Part shown: positions 10,349-19,900 of the stretch, one piece after another
How the letters are laid out: every line of letters begins with the position of its first letter
Position numbering within the stretch: the stretch's first letter is position 1
Program-made: the position numbers and the translations under genes
The notes under the pieces: generated by a model
Seen by the model: only the letters and a program-made list of their open reading frames with translations
The model's database searches: none
What the model was told of the DNA's origin: nothing
Assembly (NCBI GenBank): GCA_015350385.1
Contig: WNKI01000003.1
Span: 2,579,799-2,643,798, forward strand
DNA: 64,000 nucleotides
Direction of reading: 5' to 3'
From: Aculops lycopersici
Lineage: Eukaryota > Arthropoda > Arachnida > Trombidiformes > Eriophyidae

Positions 10349-11116
10349 TCAATGGAAAGCAATAGGCTTTACTAAGCAATCAACAACCTTGTTGGCAATG
10401 GTATCAACCGGTGCCATTGCACCCATTCCAACATCACCGCAAGCTAGCCTCTTTTCAACACAGTCAACTCTCAGGTATCCAAAGGATTGCAACTTACAAA
10501 GTTGCTCTCTAGTGATTGGATGCTCCCACATGTGTACATTCATCGCTGGACAATAAATAAGTGGCTTGGCCACCTCCCAAGCGCGAACCGTACACGTTAA
10601 CAGGTTGTCGCAAATTCCGTTGGCAAGCTTGGCCATGGTATTGGCGTCAAGCGGCGCGATCACCATGACATCCGCCCACTTTCTTAGTTCGATGTGCAAG
10701 ACTGGGTCGCCGATCTTCTTCCATCCAAGCCACTCGTCGTCGTCATCGTAAACTTCTACTGCTTCATCACTGAGACACTTGATTAGCTCTCTTTTGCTTG
10801 CAAAATGTTGAGAATTTTTTGTCATAACAATACGAATACTAACGCTAGCTTGGCCTGTTGTACCAATGGACTTGTCTGCGTATTTTCTCGGGAACATGGA
10901 ATCAATTTTTTTCACTAATTCGGCTAGCTTGATAGTTGCAACACTTCCGGTCACGCCGATCAGTACATTAAAAGTCTTGTTTTTAGTCTTTTGGATTGAT
11001 TCAGTTGTATTATTGCTTGCCGTTCGAGAAGATGTGCTGGGCCCATCAATCACATCTTCGGATGCAACTGGTGACTTGTTGGATGTCATGGATTTTGTAG
11101 CAGATGGCTTGTCCAT
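10349..11116 (-). CDS. PPCDC: phosphopantothenoylcysteine decarboxylase
   Basis: Flavoprotein of coenzyme A synthesis that decarboxylates 4'-phosphopantothenoylcysteine to 4'-phosphopantetheine. Visible motifs are the FMN-binding start 'NVLIGVTGSVA', the active-site His in 'GDPVLHIELRKWAD', 'VMVIAPLDANTMAKLANGI' and the substrate clamp 'PAMNVHMW'. The first in-frame ATG is at 11116 (255 aa). The frame is open a little further upstream but has no ATG before a stop. The decarboxylase domain is the C-terminal 200 residues. The first 55 are Ser/Thr-rich and absent from typical family members. An acidic insert ('EVYDDDDEWLGW') sits where most PPCDCs have a short loop. Intronless. Confidence 0.93.
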   Translation of the reverse strand: MDKPSATKSMTSNKSPVASEDVIDGPSTSSRTASNNTTESIQKTKNKTFNVLIGVTGSVATIKLAELVKKIDSMFPRKYADKSIGTTGQASVSIRIVMTKNSQHFASKRELIKCLSDEAVEVYDDDDEWLGWKKIGDPVLHIELRKWADVMVIAPLDANTMAKLANGICDNLLTCTVRAWEVAKPLIYCPAMNVHMWEHPITREQLCKLQSFGYLRVDCVEKRLACGDVGMGAMAPVDTIANKVVDCLVKPIAFH

Positions 11117-11404
11117 TTGCTGGCTGTTCTTGGATGGTAGAGGTTCCCGATTGAGAACCAAAAATGCCGCTAGAGGCGCTCAAAAGTAGAAAAGCTATTA
11201 TTTCTCACACGGTATGATTGAGATGACTCACTCACTTGAGGGTACTTGGTGGTTTTCCCCTCCAGATATTTGATGATTTGAGATTTAAAAAATCTAAACT
11301 AATGCGTTGCAAATCAAAAAAACACCCGCGGGTACGTTCAGAACACGAGCATCCTTGTAAATAGAAAAATATAAATAATTTGTCCGGAAACCATGTCCGG
11401 AAAT

Positions 11405-11429
11405 CGGATTGACCATGCAGGTCAATCCG
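11405..11429 (-). repeat. perfect 10-bp inverted repeat around the CHIC stop codon
   Basis: CGGATTGACC, five bases ATGCA, then GGTCAATCCG. On the minus strand the TGA stop of the CHIC gene sits inside one arm, so the mRNA hairpin would enclose the stop codon. Confidence 0.8.
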
Positions 11430-12627
11430 GGAGGTATATATTTATTTTTGGAGTGAACTCTATCATGAGCACGTACTCTATGAATGCATGATTACTATAA
11501 CACCTTTGCTCGGCTAGTTTCCAATTCAAGCCTAACTTGGTATACAGACGACTATTCTCACCGGCAAGCAACTTTTCCAAGCTAGCTTTGCTCCGCTTCT
11601 TCAATGCAATTGAAGGCCACAAGAGCGAGAAACCAAACGAGCAACAACAAAAAAGGCCTCCCAAGACCAATAACTTGGCACTGAGAGACTGCTGGTCCCT
11701 GAGCAATGAGTTGATTCTTCTCATGGTTAACTCGAATTCCTCTTTTGACACTCTACCTATAAGTGCTGAAGGAAATTCGGGATTGAACGAGTTTGATAGA
11801 CCAAACAAAGTGAGATTGCCATTTCCTCTTATGATGATTGGCTCAATTTGGTAGACCACCGGTTCGGGTTGAAGATCGACAATGTCTAGCGCCTGTTCAA
11901 GTGAGGACGATGGTCTTCGGTGTTGTTGATTGTGGTGATGGTGACGCCTATGGTGATGCTTTCTATGTCCTTTTCGTTTGCGGGGAACTTTGGGAGTTAT
12001 GTCTTCGCTGGAGGAAATCCTATTGCTTTCCTCAATAACATCGAATGCATCTACATTTGTGTTTGTTGAAACACTCGCAAAATCACCAGGCTTTGAGCTT
12101 AGACTTGTATTCACAATACCGCTTGTTGATCCGCCAGCAGCATAAAAATTTATATTCACAGATGAATCATCATTCCTCGCTAGAGATTCAGAGCCGAGAT
12201 TTGTAGCCATCTTTACTTGAGCTCGGTCGCCTGATCCCGACTTGGTTCGATGTTTGCGATTGTAGTCAGCTATGGTCGCCGAAACAGAATCACCTTTGAT
12301 AGAGCTCATGGACGGCTCGTCCTCGGCCATCTCCTTGGTACTCCAGTTTTGGCGCATGGAGGCAGCTGAGATTGAGTCTATTAAAGATTTAGGGTCATCA
12401 TTTGTGCTACTTGATCGCGAGGCGGATCTTTGTCTTGTCGAGTTCAGTTCGCCATCCGTAGATGCGGCACGAGCAAACTTGGGATCTGTGGGTGTCTTAT
12501 CAGAGGTAATATTCTGGAGGGTTGCAGCAGTTTGAGATGCTATGGGCTCGTTGCGACTGGAAACTGCATTGTTCTCACTCTTGCTATCTTGATCTTGCGT
12601 CCTCCTCTTCGGTCTCTTTGGAGCCAT
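11422..12627 (-). CDS. CHIC2: CHIC-family protein (cysteine-rich hydrophobic domain)
   Basis: Membrane-associated protein of Golgi vesicles and plasma membrane, anchored in the family by palmitoylated cysteines. The C-terminal 150 residues match CHIC1/CHIC2 closely: 'EPIIIRGNGNLTLFGLSNSF', 'FPSALIGRVSKEEF', the Cys-rich hydrophobic stretch 'GGLFCCCSFGFSLLWP', 'SLEKLLAGENSRLY' and the end 'EYVLMIEFTPKINIYLPD'. At 401 aa it is over twice the vertebrate length. The extra N-terminal 250 residues are Ser/Thr-rich and basic, with a His-rich block near residues 225-240. The start ATG is at 12627 ('MAPKRPKRR'). Intronless. CHIC1 and CHIC2 cannot be separated from this sequence. The stop codon is inside a 10-bp inverted repeat. 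Confidence 0.9.
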   Translation of the reverse strand: MAPKRPKRRTQDQDSKSENNAVSSRNEPIASQTAATLQNITSDKTPTDPKFARAASTDGELNSTRQRSASRSSSTNDDPKSLIDSISAASMRQNWSTKEMAEDEPSMSSIKGDSVSATIADYNRKHRTKSGSGDRAQVKMATNLGSESLARNDDSSVNINFYAAGGSTSGIVNTSLSSKPGDFASVSTNTNVDAFDVIEESNRISSSEDITPKVPRKRKGHRKHHHRRHHHHNQQHRRPSSSLEQALDIVDLQPEPVVYQIEPIIIRGNGNLTLFGLSNSFNPEFPSALIGRVSKEEFELTMRRINSLLRDQQSLSAKLLVLGGLFCCCSFGFSLLWPSIALKKRSKASLEKLLAGENSRLYTKLGLNWKLAEQRCYSNHAFIEYVLMIEFTPKINIYLPD

Positions 12628-13150
12628 TACAATTGTTTAGTTATTGCAAATAGTTTTTTGTGTAGAGGAAAGTAATATATGGTAAATTTGCTCAATTATG
12701 GATCCAAAAGGTTAATTTTATGATTTATGATGACTAAATAAAGATCTACCATCTTACGGGGACCATTATTGATGAAAATTCTGTTTCATTATATCAGGTG
12801 AGGTATGATAATTCATTGTATCAAATAATAACTTATCTAATCGATAATGGTTGTTGCATTTCAATGCACACTAGCACATTGTTTATTTTGTCTACCAATG
12901 CGAATCTGTTGTTGTTATTTCTGTGAGGAGAACTTTTACTTTTTTCACTCACAACTGTACACAATGATAACCATTCAGTTCTCTTTTTTTGATGCACCAA
13001 GCTGAACTTCAATCAAACCAGAAACAGGTGCGGACAGGATAGATACCTTTTTTCAATTAGTGATAAGTAATTGATCGGTCGCGATTTAAATTAGTATATA
13101 TATATTGGGGCATAGGAAACAATCAATCTTTATTTAGTGGTAGTAGGGAA
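12628..13150. other. intergenic, AT-rich
   Basis: No gene seen. AATAAA for the minus-strand gene to the right is at 13129-13134, and a short (TA) run lies near 13097-13105. Confidence 0.6.
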
Positions 13151-13504
13151 CTACCACTTTTTGTTTGGATTATCTGTAATAAATTCTGGGTCTAACTCTT
13201 TTTGATCTTCAAAGGTAGCTACCTCTTCTTGAGAATATATCTCTCTCACATCCTGAAGTATGGCAACCTGCTTATCTCCTATTCTCTCGGAAAGTATCTT
13301 GCGTTTCCATTGTGTATAACTAAAGGAAGCTGAGTATAGAGCAATCACTACGGCTACTAGGGGGAGGGTCACTTTCAATTTTGTTTTCAGCGAGAACTGG
13401 GGCTTGCCTTCGTTGGATCTAGATGCCTTCTCATGTTCGATCAATTTTATTCGTTCTAATCTATGCATTCGTTTGGTTCTCTCCTTCGGGCTTTCTTCGT
13501 CCAT
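13151..13504 (-). CDS. small single-pass protein, possible COA3/CCDC56-like cytochrome oxidase assembly factor
   Basis: 117 aa from the first in-frame ATG at 13504 (frame open a little further without an ATG). A charged N-terminal helix (about 45 residues) is followed by one membrane span, 'LKVTLPLVAVVIALYSASF', then a short acidic C-terminus. Size, topology and the 'ALY..SF...' segment followed by K/R-rich and acidic helices resemble COA3, an inner mitochondrial membrane protein that stabilises COX1 during complex IV assembly. The match is weak and no diagnostic residues are known to me. COX16-like or a lineage-specific protein are alternatives. Poly(A) signal at 13129-13134. Confidence 0.5.
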   Translation of the reverse strand: MDEESPKERTKRMHRLERIKLIEHEKASRSNEGKPQFSLKTKLKVTLPLVAVVIALYSASFSYTQWKRKILSERIGDKQVAILQDVREIYSQEEVATFEDQKELDPEFITDNPNKKW

Positions 13505-13893
13505 CTTGCTCTGAGAGTTCAAGTTAATAAAACTCAAAATCACAATGGTCAGAGTAATCCTTTGAGTTGAACATTGGAGTTCTCCAACAAGATCGATTGC
13601 CCTGTTGGGTTGGAGTTACTATTTATTGACCGGGGTAACAATCGAGAGAAAATCTAATGCCTAGGTGACCATCATGGCAATATGAAACAAATGTAAACAA
13701 ATCTAGGAGTGAGCGATACCATGCGCCACTCTCCTCAGCGAGCAAAATTAGTTCGCTGCATTAAAAAAGCTGTCATTTGGAACGACTGTTGCCGTGCTAT
13801 CCTATTCTGTCAAATTACCTGTCATGGTCTTTGAGGCGATTGTTTGATTATTAAAAAAATCATATTTGTACAACTTCGAACTATCACATAAAT
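13505..13893. other. divergent intergenic region (389 bp)
   Basis: Short head-to-head promoter region between the COA3-like gene and BORCS6. No motif stands out. Confidence 0.5.
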
Positions 13894-14655
13894 ATGGCAG
13901 CCAGCCATATGGCCTGCGTGAGAAGCTCGGCTAGAGCATCGCACCAAAAAGCATCCGAGGATGAAGCTCAAATCGAGGTGGCGCGAGATCTTTCAAATGA
14001 ACTAGCTGTTATTAGTATAAGTGATGATGAAATTGATAACATTCCATATAATGTTAAAACAGGAAGTTCTCGTGGTGAAACATCATCAACCAAGTATAGC
14101 AATGCAGCAGTAGAGACTAGGAAAAGAGGTAGCAATAACGAGTATGTGCCACCAAAGATTTTAAGTACTCAGTTGAACAAGATAGAATCTTTATCGGATA
14201 CCGAAAAATGTTTGGACCCATCAGTGAGTCAGGAAAAAATTTTGTCTCGATTGGAGCAAAGATGGCAGGATATTTCGGAAAACTTGGAACGTCTTATTGA
14301 TCATGTACAGGAGTGTACTGATGAGGTTGTCGACGCCTCGAGTAATTGTCTAGTTTCATTCAAGGTGTCTATCGATGCCACTTGCGATAAGGTTGATGAC
14401 GAAACCAAGGCCCTCTATCATCTTATATCAAAATGCGACTCTCTAACAACAAAACTAAGTATTGCAAGTTCCTTTCGTGAGGAGATCAAGACACTTAAGA
14501 AGTCAGTGGAGACGTTGGAAAATCTTTACAAACTCCGACCGCAACCGCAACCACAACCACAACCACAACCTTCATCATCATTAACTCCATCAAGTCATTC
14601 AATTTCAGCATCATCCTCTTCGTCAACATCCGTAGCAACAACTAACAAACGATAA
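13894..14655 (+). CDS. BORCS6: BLOC-1-related complex subunit 6 (lyspersin) homolog
   Basis: Part of BORC, which recruits ARL8 to lysosomes and couples them to kinesin. The first 120 residues are Ser/Asn-rich and disordered. Residues about 125-215 form a helical coiled-coil region with the BORCS6 pattern: 'RWQDISENLERLIDHV', then 'SFKVSIDATCDKVDDETKAL' and 'SKCDSLT', closing with 'LKKSVETLENLYK'. This follows the vertebrate order NLERLL..., AVD.SIK.MY.L..RCEEL..., LE.LE.L. The tail has a PQ repeat (about residues 218-228) and poly-Ser. 253 aa is shorter than vertebrate BORCS6. ATG at 13894, intronless. Confidence 0.75.
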   Translation: MAASHMACVRSSARASHQKASEDEAQIEVARDLSNELAVISISDDEIDNIPYNVKTGSSRGETSSTKYSNAAVETRKRGSNNEYVPPKILSTQLNKIESLSDTEKCLDPSVSQEKILSRLEQRWQDISENLERLIDHVQECTDEVVDASSNCLVSFKVSIDATCDKVDDETKALYHLISKCDSLTTKLSIASSFREEIKTLKKSVETLENLYKLRPQPQPQPQPQPSSSLTPSSHSISASSSSSTSVATTNKR

Positions 14656-15505
14656 TCTGATTTGCAAACTAATCCCATGTCCAAAATTGTGTCTTTCATC
14701 AAACACTACTCAACTCCACTCGACCACGAAACACTTCCACTTAATGAACGCTAGGCGATTTGATCGCATTGTCTCCTCTTCGATATCGATTTTCTCCTTC
14801 GTATCATTGTTTAGCTAAAACCTGTCTAGTTCCTTGCAAAGGCAACAAGGCGCTATACCATTTAAAATTATAATCTCGGTTGCATCCAAAACTAAAGCAA
14901 ACATGTCGTCTAGTTTGCTCAGTCGTATAGTGTTCTCAATGGTAGCGGTCGCCGCCGCAGTGGCAGGAACGGGCGAACGCGAAAGTAACAGTGGCAATCG
15001 GAGAAGTGAAGACAACTTCGAGATGTCAACTTGTCTCTCGTGTTTTCTTGCGCTCAAAACAGTGATTTCTCAAATTGGACGCGCTAGCCGCACTGGCGTC
15101 GCCACGGCAAAGCTCGATGCAAATGTGTGAACATGCGCACCGAGTGCGTGCACCATCGTCTCGTCTTGCGAGCAAGACCACGTTGTGGGCGTGCAAATAT
15201 TTCACTATCGCTTCGTCGTTGTAGACGCAGGCCGGCAATGCTTGAACAAATACAAATCCGCATGGTTCATGCCGAAAGCGAGAGGAAGAAGAGAGGACAA
15301 GTTATATCGTGGCACTCTTTTGTCGTCGTCGACACCTCTCGTATTACAATCTCAGATGGTTTTGTTGGAATCACTTAAATATAACCCTATTAGGAGGACA
15401 CAAAGACAAAGTTTCCAATCCAAATATAACTCTTCAATATAGTAACTCAGTACCTATAGTTTTAGATTATTCTTAACACCATAAACAATTAACTAATCGA
15501 TCGAA
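14656..15505. other. intergenic, 3' of BORCS6 and promoter region of SAM synthetase
   Basis: 850 bp. Short overlapping frames on both strands show no family features or consistent coding character. A GC-rich patch lies at 14945-15210. Confidence 0.5.
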
Positions 15506-16654
15506 ATGTCAGACACCTTTGTATTCGCTTCCGAGTCTGTCACCGAGGGACATCCGGACAAGGTATGCGATCAAATAAGTGACGCCATCTTGGATGCAAA
15601 CTTAAGCCAAGATGAGAATGCTATCGTCGCTTTGGACGCATCAATCAAGAACAAGACAATCTTTCTATTAGGCGAAATTACAACCAAGGCCGATGTTGAT
15701 TACGAGCAAGTTGCTCGAGATGTCGTCAGACACATTGGTTACACAGACATGGAAATAGGTTTTGATGTTAACACTTGCCAGGTTATCAAGGAGATCAGCG
15801 AGCAAAGTCCAGAGATTGCTTGCGGTGTGCATAAGGACAAATTAGACGACGAGTTTGGTGCCGGCGATCAGGGCCAGGTGTTTGGCTATGCCACCGACGA
15901 GACACCTGAGTGCATGCCGCTAACAGCACTTCTATCCCACAGATTGGTTCAGAAGCTCGATGAACTCAGACACAATAGAACTTTGCCCTGGCTTCGACCT
16001 GATGGAAAGTCACAGGTTACCATCGAGTACAAGAGCGAGAATGGCGCTCTTATACCACAATGCGTCCGCTCTGTCACCCTGTCGGCTCAACATTCGCCTG
16101 ACATTAGTCTAGAGGAGCTAAGGAACCAGTTGTTAGAGTTAGTGATCAAACCGGCCATTCCAGAGAACTTGCTCACTGATAAAACCATTTACAATATCAA
16201 CTCTTGTGGAAAATTCATTCGCGGCGGTCCACACGCTGACTCAGGATTAACTGGAAGAAAGATAGTTGTTGACACTTATGGAGGTTGGGGATCCCACGGT
16301 GGTGGCGCCTTTTCAGGGAAAGATCCCACCAAGACCGACCGATCGGCCGCCTACCTGGCTCGCTGGATTGCAAAGTCGCTGGTCGCAGCTAAGTTGTGCC
16401 GCAGATGCAAGGTCCAAATCACCTACGCCATCGGGGTTGCGCAACCCCAATCAGTTATGGTTGACACTTATGGAACTGGCGTAAAAAGCAATCAGGAAAT
16501 TCTTGATATTGTGCATGGAAATTTCAATTTGCGTCCAGGTGGAATCATCAAACAACTAGCATTAAGGAAGCCAATGTACAAACAGACAAGTACCTATGGT
16601 CACTTTGGACGCGACATTTTTCCTTGGGAGGTTCCTAAAACACTCCAATATTAG
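15506..16654 (+). CDS. MAT2A: S-adenosylmethionine synthase, divergent
   Basis: Makes S-adenosylmethionine from ATP and methionine in the cytosol. 382 aa, intronless, all three MAT domains present. Signatures seen: 'SESVTEGHPDKVCDQISDA' (His16, Asp18), 'GAGDQGQVFGYATDE', 'DTYGGWGSHGGGAFSGKDPT' and the C-terminal 'YGHFGRDIFPWEVPK'. Several usually invariant residues differ: the CETVAKTG methionine-site block reads 'LDASIKNK' (Glu to Asp44), the gating-loop Gln of A-Q-G-V-H is Cys107, and G-P-Q-G-D-A-G reads 'GPHADSG' (residues 243-248). The fold and P-loop-like glycines look intact, so activity is likely but substrate handling may be altered. This could be a diverged paralogue rather than the main enzyme. 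AATAAA at 16816-16821. Confidence 0.93.
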   Translation: MSDTFVFASESVTEGHPDKVCDQISDAILDANLSQDENAIVALDASIKNKTIFLLGEITTKADVDYEQVARDVVRHIGYTDMEIGFDVNTCQVIKEISEQSPEIACGVHKDKLDDEFGAGDQGQVFGYATDETPECMPLTALLSHRLVQKLDELRHNRTLPWLRPDGKSQVTIEYKSENGALIPQCVRSVTLSAQHSPDISLEELRNQLLELVIKPAIPENLLTDKTIYNINSCGKFIRGGPHADSGLTGRKIVVDTYGGWGSHGGGAFSGKDPTKTDRSAAYLARWIAKSLVAAKLCRRCKVQITYAIGVAQPQSVMVDTYGTGVKSNQEILDIVHGNFNLRPGGIIKQLALRKPMYKQTSTYGHFGRDIFPWEVPKTLQY

Positions 16655-16910
16655 CGGATAAGAAATACATGAGAAATCGTACCATTTCAATTGGAAAATT
16701 ATAACTTCCGACAACAATGACAAATTAAGATTACAGACAACCACTTGTTCGCAGGGACTATCATCAACTAAACGCTCGAACATCAGCAAATCAAAACCCA
16801 TCATTAATACACCACAATAAAACTAGAATCCCTAAAGCACCTGTTAGAATAAATTCACAAATCTCAAGTTGGTCCATAGATTGGTAGATGTTCACAGTCA
16901 ATGTTAAATT

Positions 16911-19900
16911 TTATTGTTGCAACTGAACTGCAGTGGCCGCGTGAGAGACGGCGGCAACTTGTTGCTGAGATTGTTGGTTATGTTTCATCCACTCCCGTGT
17001 AACGACTCGCTGCACATCTTCGACTGTTCTGAGATCTAGTGAACACTTTTGGATGCATACGTAGAGAGCCTCGTGAATTCCAAGGGAGTTCATTAATTTT
17101 CTAGCCTCACGCCAATTCATCCTCTCAAGGCCCTCGAAGGGTTTACCTGCGCCCAAGCTTAAACGTGAAGATGTCGAGGCCATGTGGGCTAGAGTTATCT
17201 GATCAATTTGCGACAGGATTATGTTGGCGTCCTCGCGTAGAATGGGGAAGACCTTGCAAATCCTGAGCAATGCTGGTAAAACCGGTATGTAGAATATTGC
17301 TCTTCGTTCACTTGGTAAAAGCTGCAACAATGTATAGGCCACATTAAAACAGAGTTTTGCGACATTCAATGATTTCGTGATGGCATACTTTTCGCATAGG
17401 TAGGATGTCAATTCAATCACAAACACTTGCTTGGGTAGGTCCGGTTGACTTAGGAGTTCGGGTATAAAATCTAAGCAAATATGCATAGAGGGAATCTTCT
17501 CTGAGGTTATTGGAAGTAGCAAACTTGAATAGGTTTGAAAGTGAACAAGCTTCGCTAGGTTCGTGTCGGCAATGAAAACTTGGTGCAGATGTTCGCAAAT
17601 ACAGTCAACACTGGATTCGAACCTGTCTAACAATATTGTTTCCTTATCGCTTAACTCTGAGCCATTCTCTCTCTTACTGATCGCCTCAGACTCATCCTTT
17701 GACGGCAGGCAAGACTCTAATAGAATTTGTATTGCGGCACTAGTTTGGGCCAGAACCAAAGTTTGACGAAGTTCCTCTAAATTTCTAGTCTCTTTCTGAC
17801 GTCCCGGCTGCTCGATAGTCCAATCGGATAAAGAGCGCTTAGAGGCAGCCGAGAAAGCACCTAGAACATGGAGTAGGATATCGAGAAAACTCGCGCACCT
17901 GTAGATTCGTGGATCACACCTCAACACAATCAGAGGGTCTTGAGTGAGCTCGTCCCACGAGTGCTCGATGGGTTTCACTTCCGGTCCATTCCTAGTGTTA
18001 GCCTGAGGCTTCTTAGTTGCATTTACAGTCATAACCCATAACTTGCGGGGAAAAATTGTGTTGAATTTCCACCACAACTTAGTAGTCACCTTGATCAGTC
18101 TTTTGTACTCTAATGAGTCCGTTGCGTCAAGTCTTATGATCTTGTGTAGATTTGATATAAAAGTTAAGACAAAAGGCCAGATGCCTTCCCTTGGTAGAGC
18201 CAATATTTCCTCCATGGCCTTAATCAACAATCTAGGACTTTCCTCGAGATCTTCGTAGCCCTCTTCGAGTTGCGTTAGTTGACCATCCTTAACATTCTTG
18301 ATCACTTTGGTTGAATCAACCATTCCCATGGAGATTTTGGCATTTATCTTGTCCTCAATCGATTGTGTTCCCTCGGATCTTAGTCCATAATGAAGTTGAT
18401 GGTCAGTTGTGAGCCAGTGTTGTATTGAACAGAGTTCCGGATACTGTGAGGTGACTAGTCTAAGTAGATCTGGCAGAATGAAGCCATATGAGTTTTGATT
18501 TTCGCGAACTACCTGTAGTAGGTAGAAGATGGGTATCTCCATCATGAGATCTGGGTCGTATCTTAATAACGTAGAGCGCTCCATTGAAATCGTTGATAAG
18601 GTCTTCAATTTAGTCTCGTCATACAGAAGCAAGTAATAGAGTAGGAGGACCTGTGCCGTCTCAATATCGACAATATGAGGTTCATTCTCATTAGATAACT
18701 GATCCTTATTATCATCAGCTTTCTTGGGTCGCTTCTTTTTGTCAGCCTTTACTTTCACTGTCTTGTCAACTGAATACAACTGTGTTTTGAAAACTAGAGC
18801 TATATCTTCCTGTGGTATGGGTTGATTTGTGCCACAATGTCCATGAGCTGAGGTTGAGACTATCACTGAATTGACAAAAGCTTTGATCAATTTGGGTAGC
18901 ATGTTGTGCATTGGACGTTTAGATTCACATATTTGCCTATAGATCCAGTCATGAATGGGAACTTGGTGCTTGCTGAAGGATCTGCTCTCCAAAAGTTGGT
19001 GCACACAATGAATCAGCAAAAATTCAGGTATACTATTGTCGAGACTCTTTGTTACAGGCAACCTTACGGCATGTTCAGCGATCATTTGGTCATTGAAAAC
19101 CTCGCCCAGGAATATGGATTTGCAATTCGAAACAGAGGCTTTGATGGATAACTTCATACCCAAGGTGGTGCAAACCAAATCGGCGATTTGGTTGGTCTGA
19201 TTACTTTGGAAATGAATTGCTATTAGCAAAAGCAATTCAGATATGGAGCATTTTCCATAACTTGAGTATCTAGTATCACTATAATCTGATTGCTTGATCA
19301 GCCACTTCAACCATTCGGTTGCAATCTTTTCATCTTTTTGATTGTTTACGATAGCAGAACAAGCTAAGAGTGTGCAAACTCCAGTTGTTGCGAAACTTAC
19401 ACTTGTTTGATTTAACTTCGGCCGGCAGGTGATCATTCGGAGGAGTATATCAGCCTCATCGCTGTTGAGCTTGATTGCGCCAATGCCCCGAAGAGCACAA
19501 TAGAATCTTAATGCTGCAGTTGCACGTACCAATATCTTGTTGTTTGTTTCACAAGAGGTGTTTGAACTGGTGTCTTCAGAACTTCTAGATGGCGATTCGC
19601 CGCTTTGAGAATTGAATGGGGAGTCTTCATCCAGTAACACTTCAAAAAGTACGTTCATGTAGTCTAGTATAATTGATCTGAACGTTGATAGACTCGAACT
19701 ATGGGCATGATCGATTCGTTTCACCTGTGCAGTCTTAGTATACTGTGCGAACCAGTTACTAGTATCGTCTTCTGTACTCAGGAGGATATCAGTAATAAAG
19801 GAAATGGTAGCGTCAAAAGTTTCCTCTACCTCTATGATCACATCATCACGTCTAGGTTTTGTGCCTTCATCTAACTCCATCTGGTCATCATTATCATGAC

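Noticed and set aside
14815..15442. Overlapping short frames upstream of the SAM synthetase
   Set aside because: Several frames on both strands are open at once, which is typical of GC-rich noncoding DNA. None resembles a protein.
17608..17625. B-box-like word GATTCGAACCT
   Set aside because: It is INTS2 coding sequence with no tRNA structure.
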